Of a stretch of 64,000 bases of DNA, positions 34,490 to 43,407 are shown piece after piece. Position 1 is the stretch's first letter. The number at the start of each line of letters is the position of its first letter. The DNA lies in NCBI RefSeq assembly GCF_019192735.1, contig NZ_JAHTKP010000002.1:62001-126000 (forward strand), written 5' to 3'. A program made the position numbers and the translations under genes. The DNA comes from Kitasatospora aureofaciens. Its GTDB lineage: Bacteria > Actinomycetota > Actinomycetes > Streptomycetales > Streptomycetaceae. The notes beneath the pieces are model-generated. The model was given only the letters and a program-made list of their open reading frames with translations, was not told the DNA's origin and did no database searches.

Positions 34490-35346
34490 TGCCCGCCTCG
34501 TTCCCGGCCGACGGTCCGGGCGGTGGCCGCTCGGCGCTGGTGGTCAGCGACCTCGACCGCACCCTGATCTACTCCAACCCGGCCCTCGCCCTGGACGTCC
34601 CCGACCGGCTCGCCCCGAGGCTGCTCTCGGTCGAGGTGTACGAGGGCAGGGCGCACTCGTTCCTCACCGAGCAGGCCGCCGCGATGCTCGCCGACCTCGC
34701 CCGGGAGGCCTGGCTCGTCCCCGCGACCACCCGCACCGTCGCCCAGTACGAACGCGTCAACCTGCCCGGCCCGACGCCCGGTTGGGTCCCCCCGTACGCG
34801 ATCTGCGGCAACGGCGGGCAACTGCTCGTCGACGGTGTGCCGGACCGGGACTGGCGGGCCGGGATCACCGCGCGGCTCGCCGCCTCCTCGGCGCCGCTGG
34901 CCGAGGTCGTCGAGCACCTTGCGCGGTCCGCCGACCCGGAGTGGACGCGCGCACGGCGCGTCGCCGACGAGCTGTTCGCCTACCTCGTCGTCGAGCGCGC
35001 GCAGGTGCCGGACGGCTGGCTCGACGACCTGACCGGCTGGTGCGCCGAACGCGGCTGGACCGTCTCGCTCCAGGGCCGCAAGGTGTACGCCGTCCCCGCG
35101 CACCTCCGCAAGAGCGCCGCCCTCGCGGAGGTGGTCCGGCGGACCGGCGCGTCCACCGTGCTCGCCGCCGGCGACTCCCTGCTCGACGCCGACCTGCTGC
35201 TCGCCGCCGACGCCGCCTGGCGGCCCGGGCACGGCGAACTCGCCGACCGGGGCTGGACGGCCCCCGGCGTCACCGCCCTGGAGGAGGTGGGGGTGGCGGC
35301 CGGGGAGGAGATCGTCCGGCGGTTCCTGGCGCGGGTGTCGTCCTAG
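34489..35346 (+). CDS. HAD-superfamily phosphatase of the Ter-associated operon
   Basis: A 285-residue HAD hydrolase of the Cof/sucrose-phosphatase type. The nucleophile motif is VVSDLDRTL (Asp21, Asp23), motif II is PATTRT, motif III Lys lies near LRKSAALAEV, and motif IV is AAGDSLLDADLL. The ATG at 34489 overlaps the upstream stop (TGATG) with GAAGGAG as RBS, so it is the third gene of a translationally coupled operon with the CitE-like and PRTase genes. Genomic studies of Ter systems describe this CitE-PRTase-HAD set, usually with ATP-grasp enzymes, which are not present here. Confidence 0.88.
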   Translation: MPASFPADGPGGGRSALVVSDLDRTLIYSNPALALDVPDRLAPRLLSVEVYEGRAHSFLTEQAAAMLADLAREAWLVPATTRTVAQYERVNLPGPTPGWVPPYAICGNGGQLLVDGVPDRDWRAGITARLAASSAPLAEVVEHLARSADPEWTRARRVADELFAYLVVERAQVPDGWLDDLTGWCAERGWTVSLQGRKVYAVPAHLRKSAALAEVVRRTGASTVLAAGDSLLDADLLLAADAAWRPGHGELADRGWTAPGVTALEEVGVAAGEEIVRRFLARVSS

Positions 35347-35347
35347 C

Positions 35348-35398
35348 TTCGGTGACGTCCCGGTTTCGGTGACGTCCCGGTTCTGGTGATGCCCCGGC
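35348..35398 (+). repeat. 17-bp tandem repeat just after the HAD stop
   Basis: Three 17-bp units (35348-35364, 35365-35381, 35382-35398), the first two identical (TTCGGTGACGTCCCGGT), beginning one base after the TAG. Confidence 0.75.
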
Positions 35399-35414
35399 TT
35401 TGGAGCCGTGCTGG

Positions 35415-35630
35415 TTAGCCGCAGCAACCCCCGCCGCAGCAGCCGCCCCCGCCCCCGCCGCTGGGGGCCTGCTGCGGAGTGCTGCTGCCGGTGACGGCGA
35501 CGGTGGACAGCAGCTTCACGGTGTCCTCGTGGCCCTGCGGGCAGACGGCGGGGTCGTTGGCCTGCGCCATAGCGCGGCGGAGCTCGAACGTGGCGCCGCA
35601 GGAGCGGCAGCGGAAGTCGTAGCGTGGCAT
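35415..35630 (-). CDS. FmdB-type zinc-ribbon protein with Gly/Cys tail
   Basis: A 71-residue protein with a putative zinc ribbon: YDFRCRSCGATFEL (Cys8, Cys11), then Cys30 and His34 in VCPQGHEDTVKLLS. The family (FmdB regulatory protein, CxxC_CXXC_SSSS) is common but poorly understood. The last 13 residues are a Gly/Cys run (GGGGCCGGGCCG) with four extra cysteines, which could bind metal. It sits between the Ter-associated operon and a coiled-coil membrane protein gene on the same strand, about 30 bp downstream of it, so the two may be co-transcribed. Confidence 0.85.
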   Translation of the reverse strand: MPRYDFRCRSCGATFELRRAMAQANDPAVCPQGHEDTVKLLSTVAVTGSSTPQQAPSGGGGGGCCGGGCCG

Positions 35631-35662
35631 ACCGGCAGGGTACCGAGGAGCTGCCCGGTGCC

Positions 35663-37012
35663 CTACCGGTGGCCGCCGAGGTCGCCCCGGATCAGCTCGA
35701 TCACCCGGGCCGCCGTCTCCCGCACGCCCGCCAGTTCCGTCAGGAACCGCCAGTAGTCCGGGTGCCGGCCCGCCGCCTCCAGCGCGGCCACCGCCCGGTC
35801 CAGCCGCGCGACCGCCTCGTCCAGCGGCGCGGCGTGCCGCGGGTCCGGCGCCTGGCGGCCCGCCATCGCCAGCCGCTGCGCGTCGCGCAGGGCGAACCGG
35901 GCCCGCTCGACCTCGCGGTTCGGGTCGTGCTGCACCTCGTTCAGCTGCCGCAGACGCTCGTTCACGGCGACGACCGAGCCCTCTGCGGTGTCCAGCAGCG
36001 CGCGGACCGTACCGATCGCGGCGGTCGCGTCCGCCCAGCGCTGCTCGTCACGCGCCCGGGCCGCCTCCGCCAACTTGCGCTCCGCCGCCCGGCCGGTCTC
36101 CGCGACCTGCTCCGGCACCCGCTGGAGGTCCTGCCAGCAGGCCGCGCTGAACCGGCGGCGCAGCTCGCTCAGCGCCGGCTCGACCGTCGCCGCCTTCGTC
36201 TCCAGCGCCTGGATCCGGGTCCGCAGGCTGGCGACCCGCCGGTCGATCTCCCGGGCCCGCTCCGGCAACTGCGCCGCGTCCGCCGCGATCGCGTCCGCGC
36301 GCTGCCGCATGCCGTCCGCCCGCTGGAGCGTCGCCGCCACTCCGTGCCGGGCCGCGCCCTCGTTCAGGCGTGCCAGCTCCGGGGCGAGTTCGGCCAGCCG
36401 GGCCGCCAGGTCGTCCGCCCGCAGGCCGGCGGCGCGCACCGCGTCCAGTGCGTTGGTCGCCGCGAGCAGGGCGCGCTTCGCCTGCTCGACCGCCGGGGCG
36501 ACGCGCATCAGCTGCTGCTCGGCGTGCTGGAGCGTCGGCTGGAGGCGCTGCAGGAAGTCGTTCAGCTCCGCCCGCGCCGAGCCGAGCCGGCCCCGGACGT
36601 CCTCCAGCACCCGCCGGGCCTGCGCGGCCGCCCCGGCGTCCAGGGCCTCGTCGTCCAGGTCGTACGCGTCGAGCGCGGCCAGGTAGTTCACGGTGACCTG
36701 GTTCACGCGGCCGGAGATCGCCTCGAAGTCCGCCTGTGCCCGCTGCGAGGTCGCGGCGTTCCCGGCCGCCCGGACCGTCTCCACCGCCAGCTGCACCTCG
36801 CGCTGCGTCGAGTCCAGCTCGTAGAACGCCTCCTGCGCCGCGTCCCGGGCCGCCTTGGCGTCCGCCCGCACACCCTCCCCGCCGCGCCGTCCCCACCAGC
36901 CGCCGCTCCCGGCCGACGCCAGCCCGACCGCCCCCAGCGCACCCGCCAGCACCACCGGCAGCACCAGCACCTCGGCCAGCGCACTCCCCGTCCGACGCCG
37001 CCCCACCGCCAC
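35663..37012 (-). CDS. Single-pass membrane protein with long coiled coil
   Basis: A protein of about 449 residues, if translation starts at the GTG at 37012 behind GGGGAG. A membrane segment (ALAEVLVLPVVLAGALGAVGLASAG) lies near the N-terminus, followed by about 400 residues of charged, Ala-rich heptads with very few Pro or Gly, indicating long coiled coils. A start up to 37126 is possible in the same frame. Similar proteins occur beside Ter genes in actinobacteria, but I do not recognise a named family. It ends 33 bp before the FmdB-type gene on the same strand. Confidence 0.65.
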   Translation of the reverse strand: MAVGRRRTGSALAEVLVLPVVLAGALGAVGLASAGSGGWWGRRGGEGVRADAKAARDAAQEAFYELDSTQREVQLAVETVRAAGNAATSQRAQADFEAISGRVNQVTVNYLAALDAYDLDDEALDAGAAAQARRVLEDVRGRLGSARAELNDFLQRLQPTLQHAEQQLMRVAPAVEQAKRALLAATNALDAVRAAGLRADDLAARLAELAPELARLNEGAARHGVAATLQRADGMRQRADAIAADAAQLPERAREIDRRVASLRTRIQALETKAATVEPALSELRRRFSAACWQDLQRVPEQVAETGRAAERKLAEAARARDEQRWADATAAIGTVRALLDTAEGSVVAVNERLRQLNEVQHDPNREVERARFALRDAQRLAMAGRQAPDPRHAAPLDEAVARLDRAVAALEAAGRHPDYWRFLTELAGVRETAARVIELIRGDLGGHR

Positions 37013-37173
37013 TGCGCGCTCCCCGCTCCGACCGCCGATCCGCCGCCATTCTCCCCGATCACCCCACCGCACCGTCACCCCCCACCCGTCCCACTCCCCG
37101 ACCACCCGCACCACACCACCCCCCACGACCAGGTACCCTAGGCAGTCGTCGTGCCCCGACCAGGCCGCGACGG

Positions 37174-37245
37174 GGGCGCGTAGCTCAGTGGTAGAGCGCT
37201 GCTCTTACAAAGCAGATGTCGGCGGTTCGAAACCGTCCGCGCCCA
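37174..37245 (+). tRNA. tRNA-Val (anticodon UAC)
   Basis: A 72-nt cloverleaf: acceptor GGGCGCG/CGCGCCC, D arm with TAGCTCAGTGGTAGAGC, anticodon stem CTGCT/AGCAG with loop CTTACAA (anticodon TAC at 37206-37208), and T arm GGCGGTTCGAAACCGTC. The discriminator is A and no CCA is encoded. It reads GUA codons, which are rare in this genome. No att duplication or integrase is nearby. Confidence 0.95.
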
Positions 37246-37253
37246 CCGGTTCT

Positions 37254-37299
37254 CGAAGGGCCGGTCCAGGAGGTAGCTCCCTCCTGGACCGGCCCTTCG
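37254..37299. terminator. Terminator after tRNA-Val
   Basis: A perfect 19-bp stem (37254-37272 with 37281-37299) and an 8-nt loop, 8 bp after the tRNA. Confidence 0.9.
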
Positions 37300-37418
37300 G
37301 CGTTCGGGGGGTCTGTGGTGGCCGGGGTGAGGGGGTGGACGCGGCCCGGTGCTCGGGAGGCGGGGTGCCACGGGCTGTGTTTGTGTGGCAGCAGACCGCT
37401 TGGGAGAGGTGATCCGCC

Positions 37419-39980
37419 GTGACCATACCCCCGTTCGGATCGAGCGATCCGTTCTCCGACCTGCTCAGCCGGTTCTTCGGGATGAGCCCGGTGGCCTCCC
37501 CGCCCGCCGTGCAGCGGGTGCCGATCGGGCGGCTGCTGAGCGAGTCGTCGCAGGAACTGCTGGCGCTGGCCGCGCAGCGCGCGTCGAAGGACGGGAGCAG
37601 CGATCTCGACACCGCCCACCTGGCCTGGGCCGCCGCCCGGGTGGAGCCGTCGCGCCGGATGCTGGAGCGGGCGGGGATCGACCCGGACCAACTGTCCGCC
37701 GATCTGGAGCAGTCGCTGCCGTCCGGGCACGCGTCCGCCGAGGACGGCCGGCCCGCGCTGACGCCGTCGGCGAAGCGCGCACTGCTCGCCGCGCACGCCC
37801 GTTCGCAGGCGAGCGGCGCGTCGTACATCGGCCCGGAGCACATCCTCGGCGCGCTGCTGGACCAGGAGCGCTCGGGTGCGGGCGCGGCGCTGCGCAACGC
37901 GGCGCCCTCGCAGGAGGCACTGCGGACGGTGCTGGACGGGCGGGGCGTCGGCGGGGAGCGCAGCAGCGCGGGCGCGCACCCGAGCGAGACGCCGACGTTG
38001 GACGAGTACGGGCGGGACCTGACCGAGGAGGCGCGCTCGGGCCGGCTGGACCCGGTGGTCGGGCGGGCCGAGGAGATCGAGCAGACCGTCGAGATCCTCT
38101 CCCGGCGGACCAAGAACAACCCGGTGCTGATCGGCGAGCCGGGCGTCGGCAAGACCGCGATCGTGGAGGGGCTGGCGCAGCGGATCGTCTCCGGCGACGT
38201 GCCGCAGAGCCTCAAGGACAAGCGGGTGGTCACCCTCGACCTGACCGCGCTGGTAGCCGGCTCGAAGTACCGGGGCGAGTTCGAGGAGCGGCTGAAGAAC
38301 GTGATCGACGAGGTCACGGCGGCCGAGAAGAGCGTGATCCTGTTCCTGGACGAGCTGCACACCGTGGTCGGCGCCGGGGGCGGCGGCGAGGGCTCGATGG
38401 ACGCCGGCAACATCCTCAAACCGGCCCTGGCGCGCGGTGAGTTGAGCGTGGTCGGGGCGACGACGCTGGACGAGTACCGCAAGCACGTGGAGAAGGACGC
38501 CGCGCTGGAGCGGCGCTTCCAGCCGGTGCTGGTGCCGGAGCCGAGCGTCGAGGAGACGATCGAGATCCTGCAGGGGCTGCGCGACGCGTACGAGGCGCAC
38601 CACCAGGTGCGGTTCACCGACGAGGCGCTGGACGCGGCGGCGACGCTCTCCGACCGGTACGTCAGCGACCGCTTCCTGCCGGACAAGGCGATCGACCTGC
38701 TGGACCAGGCGGGGGCGCGGGTCCGGCTGCGCAGCCTGTCCGGCTCCACCGAGGCGACCTCGGTGCAGGACCGGATCACCAAGCTGAAGCGGGAACTTGA
38801 GGAGGCCGTCGCGGACGAGGAGTTCGTGCGGGCCGCCAACCTGAAGACCGAGCTCCGGCAGACCGAGGACGAGCTGGCGGCGATCGCCGAGGGCCGCGAG
38901 GAGGTGGTCGACGTCACCGCGGACGACATCGCGCAGGTGCTGTCCCGCCGCACCGGCATCCCGGTGGCCGAGCTGAACGCGACCGAGAAGGAGCGGCTGC
39001 TCAAGCTGGAGGAGCACCTGCACGAGAAGGTGATCGGCCAGGACGAGGCGGTCACCGCGGTCGCCCAGGCGGTCCGCCGCGGCCGGGCCGGGATGGGCGA
39101 CCCGGAGCGGCCGACCGGCTCCTTCCTGTTCCTCGGACCGACCGGCGTCGGCAAGACCGAGCTGGCGAAGGCGCTGGCCGCGCTGCTGTTCGGCGACCCG
39201 GACCGGATGATCCGCTTCGACATGAGCGAGTTCCAGGAGAAGCACACCGTCTCCCGGCTGGTCGGCTCGCCGCCCGGGTACGTCGGGTACGAGGAGGCGG
39301 GGCAGCTCACCGAGGCGGTCCGCCGCAAGCCGTACAGCGTGCTGCTCTTCGACGAGGTGGAGAAGGCACACCCGGACGTCTTCAACCTGCTGCTCCAGGT
39401 GCTGGACGACGGGCGGCTGACCGACTCCCAGGGGCGTACGGTCAACTTCCGCAACACCGTGGTGATCATGACCAGCAACATCGGTTCGCAGCGGATCCTG
39501 GACCACTCCGGGAACGTGGATGCCCGGAGCGGAGCTCCTGATCCGGCACTGCGCGACGATCTGATGCGCGACCTGTGCCAGCAGTTCCGGCCGGAGTTCC
39601 TGAACCGGATCGACGAGGTGATCGTCTTCCACGCGCTCACCCGGAAGAACCTGCTGTCCGTCGTGGGCCTGCTGCTGGACCGCAGCCGGCGCCGGCTGAA
39701 GGCGCAGGACGTGCGGCTGGAGGTGACCGAGGCGGCCAAGGAATGGCTGGTGAACCGGGGCTACCAGCCGGAGTTCGGGGCCCGGCCGCTGCGCCGGACG
39801 ATCCAGTCGGAGCTGGACAACCGGGTGTCCAACCTGCTGCTCGACGGCAGTGTGCGGGAGGGGGACACGCTGATCGCGGACGTGAGCGACGGCGAGCTGG
39901 TGGTCACGTTGGCCCGGCCGGAGGCGTCGGCGACGTTCGGGGAGGCGGAGGACAAGGCGCGGGCTGCTGAGGAGAGCTGA
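37419..39980 (+). CDS. Clp ATPase (ClpC/ClpB-like AAA+ unfoldase)
   Basis: An 853-residue two-ring AAA+ protein. It has a Clp N-domain (about 30-175), Walker A1 GEPGVGKT (239-246), Walker B1 [11 protein letters not shown], a short UVR-like middle segment ([24 protein letters not shown]), Walker A2 GPTGVGKT near 573, and Clp_D2_small. This is ClpC-like in layout, but the P-loop tripeptide (hydrophobic-Gly-Phe/Leu) that docks on ClpP is not visible after TSNIGSQ, where the sequence reads [17 protein letters not shown]. It may act as a ClpP-independent chaperone. The GTG at 37419 has GGGAGAGG upstream. A 10-bp tandem repeat covers its stop. Confidence 0.9.
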   Translation: MTIPPFGSSDPFSDLLSRFFGMSPVASPPAVQRVPIGRLLSESSQELLALAAQRASKDGSSDLDTAHLAWAAARVEPSRRMLERAGIDPDQLSADLEQSLPSGHASAEDGRPALTPSAKRALLAAHARSQASGASYIGPEHILGALLDQERSGAGAALRNAAPSQEALRTVLDGRGVGGERSSAGAHPSETPTLDEYGRDLTEEARSGRLDPVVGRAEEIEQTVEILSRRTKNNPVLIGEPGVGKTAIVEGLAQRIVSGDVPQSLKDKRVVTLDLTALVAGSKYRGEFEERLKNVIDEVTAAEKSVILFLDELHTVVGAGGGGEGSMDAGNILKPALARGELSVVGATTLDEYRKHVEKDAALERRFQPVLVPEPSVEETIEILQGLRDAYEAHHQVRFTDEALDAAATLSDRYVSDRFLPDKAIDLLDQAGARVRLRSLSGSTEATSVQDRITKLKRELEEAVADEEFVRAANLKTELRQTEDELAAIAEGREEVVDVTADDIAQVLSRRTGIPVAELNATEKERLLKLEEHLHEKVIGQDEAVTAVAQAVRRGRAGMGDPERPTGSFLFLGPTGVGKTELAKALAALLFGDPDRMIRFDMSEFQEKHTVSRLVGSPPGYVGYEEAGQLTEAVRRKPYSVLLFDEVEKAHPDVFNLLLQVLDDGRLTDSQGRTVNFRNTVVIMTSNIGSQRILDHSGNVDARSGAPDPALRDDLMRDLCQQFRPEFLNRIDEVIVFHALTRKNLLSVVGLLLDRSRRRLKAQDVRLEVTEAAKEWLVNRGYQPEFGARPLRRTIQSELDNRVSNLLLDGSVREGDTLIADVSDGELVVTLARPEASATFGEAEDKARAAEES

Positions 39981-40010
39981 GGAGAGCTGAGGAGAGCTGA
40001 GGAGAGCTGA
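39971..40010 (+). repeat. 10-bp tandem repeat containing the Clp stop codon
   Basis: Four copies of GGAGAGCTGA. The first includes the real TGA; the 10-bp period places a TGA in each frame in turn. Confidence 0.8.
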
Positions 40011-40040
40011 GGAGGGACGGGCTTCGGGGCGGGGTTCGGT

Positions 40041-40116
40041 TCGGGCGTACTCCCGGGGGAGTACGCCCGAACGCCACTGGTGGAGGACGCGTGGGGGCGG
40101 GGCGCGGGTCTAGCCT
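40041..40116 (+). promoter_or_regulatory. Kinase promoter with dyad GTACTCCC...GGGAGTAC
   Basis: A nearly loop-less inverted repeat with 14-bp arms (40041-40054 and 40057-40070) whose core is GTACTCCC/GGGAGTAC. The -10 TAGCCT (40111-40116) is 7 nt before the ATG at 40124, so the kinase mRNA is probably leaderless. A related dyad precedes the ABC operon at 42241-42260. Confidence 0.6.
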
Positions 40117-40123
40117 TCCGGGC

Positions 40124-41419
40124 ATGATGCCCCCCACGTCCCCATCGCCGGAGCCGTCTCCGGAGCCGTCTCCGGAGTCGTCTCGGGAGTCGTCTTCGGA
40201 GTCGTCCTCGGCGGAGCAGCCGGAGCAGCCGGAGCAGCCGCCCGAGCCGTGGCGCCCGCCGTGGGTGCGGTCGGCCAGGGCGGGCTGGCCGCTGGGGCTG
40301 GCGGCGGCGGTCGCGGTGGTGCAGGTGGTCGGGTCCACGGTGGCCGGGCGGCACCAGGGCGGGCGGGTCCCGCTGGACGCGTTCGGCTACGTCCTGCTGC
40401 TGCTCGGCCCGGTGCTGCTGGCGCTGCGGGGCCGCCGGCCGGTGGCCGTGGTGGCCGGCACGTCCGTGGTCACCGCCGCGTACCTGGCCGCCGGGTACCC
40501 GTACGGGCCGGTGTTCGCGAGCTGGCTGATCGCCTGCTGCGCCGCGATCGGCTGCGGGCACCGCCGGGCGGCCTGGACCGGCGTGGCCGGCGTGTACCTG
40601 GTGCACGTCCTCGTCACCTTCGTGGTGCCGGCGAGCTGGCAGCGCACCCCGCCGTCCTCCTTCGCCTGGCAGCAGGAACTCGGCCTGCTGGCTTGGCTGT
40701 TGCTGGTGATGGCGTTCGCCGAGATCGTCCGGTTCCGGCGCGAGCGGATCGCCGCCCACCGGGCCTACCGGCAGCAGCTGGAGCAGCGCCGGGCCAACGA
40801 AGAACGGCTGAAGATGGCCCGGGAGTTGCACGACATCCTGGCGCACAGCCTGTCGCTGATCAACATTCAGGCGGGGGTCGCGCTCGCGCTGCTCGACCGG
40901 CGTCCCGAGGAGGCCCGCACCGCACTGGTCACCATCAAGTCGACCAGCAAGGAGGCGCTCGGCGAGGTCCGTCAGGTGCTCGCGACGCTGCGCGGGCCCG
41001 GGGCGGCGCCGCGCGGCCCGGCCCCCGGGCTGGACCGGCTCGACGAACTCACCGCCCAGGCCGACCGGGTGGGGCTGGCCGTCGAGGTGCACGAGCGCGG
41101 TGCGCGGCGCCCGCTCAGCGCCGCCGTCGACCTCACCGCCTTCCGCATCGTCCAGGAGGCGCTGACCAACGTGATCCGGCACTCGGCGGCCCGGCAGGCG
41201 GCCGTCGTCCTCGACTGGACCGACCCGGACGTGCTGGTGGTCAAGGTCGAGGACCCGGGGCCCGCGGTGCTCGGCGACGCCGGCGGGACGGGCAGCGGGC
41301 TGGTCGGGATGCGCGAACGGGCGGCGGCGTTCGGTGGCACCATCTCCGCGGGACCGCTGCCCGACGGCGGGTTCCGGGTCAGGGCGGAGCTGCCGACACC
41401 GAAGGCGGAGGGCGAGTGA
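40124..41419 (+). CDS. Sensor histidine kinase (HisKA_3 type)
   Basis: A 431-residue membrane kinase. Residues 1-45 are a low-complexity Pro/Glu/Ser run made of short repeats ([16 protein letters not shown]). Five or so membrane helices (55-200) precede the HisKA_3 box [17 protein letters not shown] with His236 and an HATPase_c domain ([24 protein letters not shown]). No extracellular domain is visible. The ATG at 40124 fits the leaderless promoter; an ATG 3 bp on is also possible. Its stop overlaps the regulator start (GTGA). Confidence 0.92.
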   Translation: MMPPTSPSPEPSPEPSPESSRESSSESSSAEQPEQPEQPPEPWRPPWVRSARAGWPLGLAAAVAVVQVVGSTVAGRHQGGRVPLDAFGYVLLLLGPVLLALRGRRPVAVVAGTSVVTAAYLAAGYPYGPVFASWLIACCAAIGCGHRRAAWTGVAGVYLVHVLVTFVVPASWQRTPPSSFAWQQELGLLAWLLLVMAFAEIVRFRRERIAAHRAYRQQLEQRRANEERLKMARELHDILAHSLSLINIQAGVALALLDRRPEEARTALVTIKSTSKEALGEVRQVLATLRGPGAAPRGPAPGLDRLDELTAQADRVGLAVEVHERGARRPLSAAVDLTAFRIVQEALTNVIRHSAARQAAVVLDWTDPDVLVVKVEDPGPAVLGDAGGTGSGLVGMRERAAAFGGTISAGPLPDGGFRVRAELPTPKAEGE

Positions 41420-42093
41420 TTCGGGTACTGCTGGCGGACGACCAGCTGCTGGTGCGGGCGGGCTTCCGGGCCCTGCTGGACCTGCAGGACGACCTCACCG
41501 TGGTCGGCGAGGCGGACGACGGCGAGGCCGCGCTCCGGCTCGCCCGCGAACTCGTGCCGGACGTCGTCCTGATGGACATCCGGATGCCGCGGATGGACGG
41601 CCTGGAGGCGACCCGGCGGATCGCCGAGGACCCTGCGCTGTCCTCCGTACGGGTGGTCGTGCTGACCACCTTCGAGCTGGACGAGTACGTCTTCGAGGCG
41701 CTGCGGTCCGGGGCGGCGGGCTTCCTGGTCAAGGACACCGACCCGGCCGACCTGCTGCGCGCGATCCGGGTCGCGGTCGCCGGGGACGCGCTGCTCTCGC
41801 CGGGCGTGACGCGGCGGCTGATCGGCGAGTTCGCGGCCCGCTCGAAGGCGCCCGAGGCGGCGCCGGCCGGGCTGTCGGACGTCTCCATGCTCACCGAGCG
41901 GGAGCGGGAGGTGCTGGCGCTGGTGGGGATGGGGCTGTCCAACGAGGAGATCGCGCGGCGGCTGGTGGTCAGCCCGCTGACCGCGAAGACGCACGTCAGC
42001 CGGGCGATGATCAAGCTCGGAGCCCGGGACCGGGCGCAACTCGTCGTGCTGGCCTACGAGTCGGGGCTGGTGCGGCCGGGCTGGCTGGGCTGA
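41416..42093 (+). CDS. NarL/LuxR-type response regulator
   Basis: A 225-residue regulator with receiver acids Asp8/Asp9, phospho-acceptor Asp54 ([13 protein letters not shown]), Lys in GFLVKDTDP, and Lux[29 protein letters not shown] followed by [19 protein letters not shown]. The GTG start overlaps the kinase stop. Its likely targets are its own operon and the ABC transporter operon downstream, both preceded by ACTC..CCCGGG..GAGT dyads. It is similar to the regulator at 17114-17803, so the two systems are related. Confidence 0.92.
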   Translation: MIRVLLADDQLLVRAGFRALLDLQDDLTVVGEADDGEAALRLARELVPDVVLMDIRMPRMDGLEATRRIAEDPALSSVRVVVLTTFELDEYVFEALRSGAAGFLVKDTDPADLLRAIRVAVAGDALLSPGVTRRLIGEFAARSKAPEAAPAGLSDVSMLTEREREVLALVGMGLSNEEIARRLVVSPLTAKTHVSRAMIKLGARDRAQLVVLAYESGLVRPGWLG

Positions 42094-42123
42094 GGCCTTT
42101 CTCGCGGTACTCCTCGTCCTGTT

Positions 42124-42240
42124 TCTCCTGGCCCTGGTCCTGGTCCTGGCCCTGCTCCCGGCCCGGCGTGACGCGGCCCGGGGTGTCGCGCCCCGGCGTG
42201 GCGCGGCCCTACTCCCGGCTCGGCGTGTCGCGGCCGGTCC
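42124..42240. repeat. Degenerate tandem repeats before the SHOCT gene
   Basis: A CTGGTCCTGGCCCTG run is followed by three or four imperfect copies of a GGCGTGNCGCGGCCC-like unit. It fills most of the gap between the regulator stop and the candidate operator. It does not look coding on either strand. Confidence 0.5.
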
Positions 42241-42260
42241 GTACTCTCCCGGGAGTATTC
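42241..42260. promoter_or_regulatory. Candidate response-regulator dyad at the ABC operon
   Basis: GTACTCTCCCGGGAGTATTC contains the 10-bp palindrome CTCCCGGGAG (42246-42255) inside a GTACTC...GAGTA frame, resembling the kinase-promoter dyad at 40041-40070. It lies about 110 bp before the SHOCT gene start. Confidence 0.55.
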
Positions 42261-42370
42261 CAACTGCCGCTGCTGGTAGGACGCGTGATGAGACCGCTCG
42301 GCGGGACGCTCTAGTCACCTCGGGAACCGCCCGAGGTCCTGGAGACCCACCGCCGAGGAGATGAACCACC

Positions 42371-42655
42371 ATGTACACGCTGCTGGCCGACTGGGACGGG
42401 AACGGTCCCGGCCCCTGGATCCTGCTGTTCCCGCTGATCTGGATCGCCGTGGTCGTCCTGGTGATCACGGTGCTGCGCCGGACGGCCTGGCGGCGCGCCT
42501 GCGGACACGGCGGCGCGGACCACCCGCTGTCCGTCCTGGGCCGCCGCTACGCCGAGGGCGACATCGACGCCGAGGAGTACCGCGCCAAGCGGGCCGTGCT
42601 GAGCGAGTCGTCGCAGTCGCCGCGCGACCGGGCCCGAGGGGGTGGCGGCAAGTGA
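42371..42655 (+). CDS. Small SHOCT-domain membrane protein
   Basis: A 94-residue protein with one N-terminal membrane helix (WILLFPLIWIAVVVLVITVL) and a C-terminal SHOCT motif (HPLSVLGRRYAEGDIDAEEYRAKRAVL). SHOCT tails occur on small membrane proteins beside two-component and transporter genes and may promote oligomerisation. Its stop overlaps the ABC ATPase start (GTGA), so it opens a three-gene operon. ATG at 42371 follows GAGGAG. Confidence 0.85.
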   Translation: MYTLLADWDGNGPGPWILLFPLIWIAVVVLVITVLRRTAWRRACGHGGADHPLSVLGRRYAEGDIDAEEYRAKRAVLSESSQSPRDRARGGGGK

Positions 42656-43407
42656 CGACGCTCGACGTCGTACGCGGCACCGCCGCCCGGGTCGCCGACG
42701 CCGTGAAGATCTACGGCGTCGGCGGCACCGAGGTCCGGGCGCTGGACCATGTCACGGTGGAGTTCCCGGCCGGGCGCTTCACCGCGATCATGGGGCCCTC
42801 CGGCTCGGGCAAGTCCACCCTGATGCACTGTGCGGCCGGACTCGACACCCTCACCGCCGGCACCGCCTGGATCGGGGACACCGAGCTGGGCTCGCTGAGC
42901 GACCGGCGGCTCACCCTGCTGCGCCGGGAGCGGATCGGCTTCGTGTTCCAGGCGTTCAACCTGGTGCCCACGCTCACTGTCCGGGAGAACATCACCCTTC
43001 CGCTCGACCTCGCCGGCGCTGCCCCCGACCAGGCCTGGCTGGCGGCGCTGATCGACGTCGTCGGCCTCGGCGACCGGCTGCACCACCGCCCGAGCGAGCT
43101 CTCCGGCGGCCAGCAGCAGCGGGTCGCGGTGGCCCGGGCGCTGGCCGGGCGGCCGCAGGTGGTCTTCGCCGACGAGCCGACCGGCAATCTCGACTCCCGC
43201 AGCGGCGGCGAGGTCCTCGGCCTGCTCCGCCGGGCGGTGGACGAGATGGGTCAGGCCGTCGTCATGGTCACCCACGACCCGAACGCGGCCGGGTACGCCG
43301 ACGAGGCGCTGTTCCTCGCCGACGGCCGGCTGGTGGACCGGATGGAGCGGCCCACGGCGGGGCTGGTGCTGGACCGGATGAAGGCCTTCGAACGGGGGCG
43401 GTCATGA
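42652..43407 (+). CDS. ABC transporter ATPase (MacB/LolD type)
   Basis: A 251-residue ATP-binding subunit: Walker A GPSGSGKST, Q loop FVFQAFNLVPTLTV, signature LSGGQQQR, Walker B VVFADEPTGNLD and the H loop VMVTHD. The FNLVPTLTVRENI segment is typical of MacB/LolD/FtsE-like ATPases that drive FtsX-type permeases by mechanotransmission. Overlaps on both sides (GTGA, ATGA) couple it to the SHOCT protein and the permease. The operon is probably controlled by the two-component system upstream. Confidence 0.93.
   Translation: MTTLDVVRGTAARVADAVKIYGVGGTEVRALDHVTVEFPAGRFTAIMGPSGSGKSTLMHCAAGLDTLTAGTAWIGDTELGSLSDRRLTLLRRERIGFVFQAFNLVPTLTVRENITLPLDLAGAAPDQAWLAALIDVVGLGDRLHHRPSELSGGQQQRVAVARALAGRPQVVFADEPTGNLDSRSGGEVLGLLRRAVDEMGQAVVMVTHDPNAAGYADEALFLADGRLVDRMERPTAGLVLDRMKAFERGRS

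Noticed and set aside
37174..37299. tRNA-Val as the attachment site of an integrated element
   Set aside because: There is no second copy of the tRNA 3' end in the window, no integrase, and the flanking genes look chromosomal.
42054..42263. A 69-codon minus-strand frame with RHAG/PGPG repeats
   Set aside because: It follows the degenerate tandem repeats between the regulator and the SHOCT gene, lacks an RBS and overlaps the regulator end.
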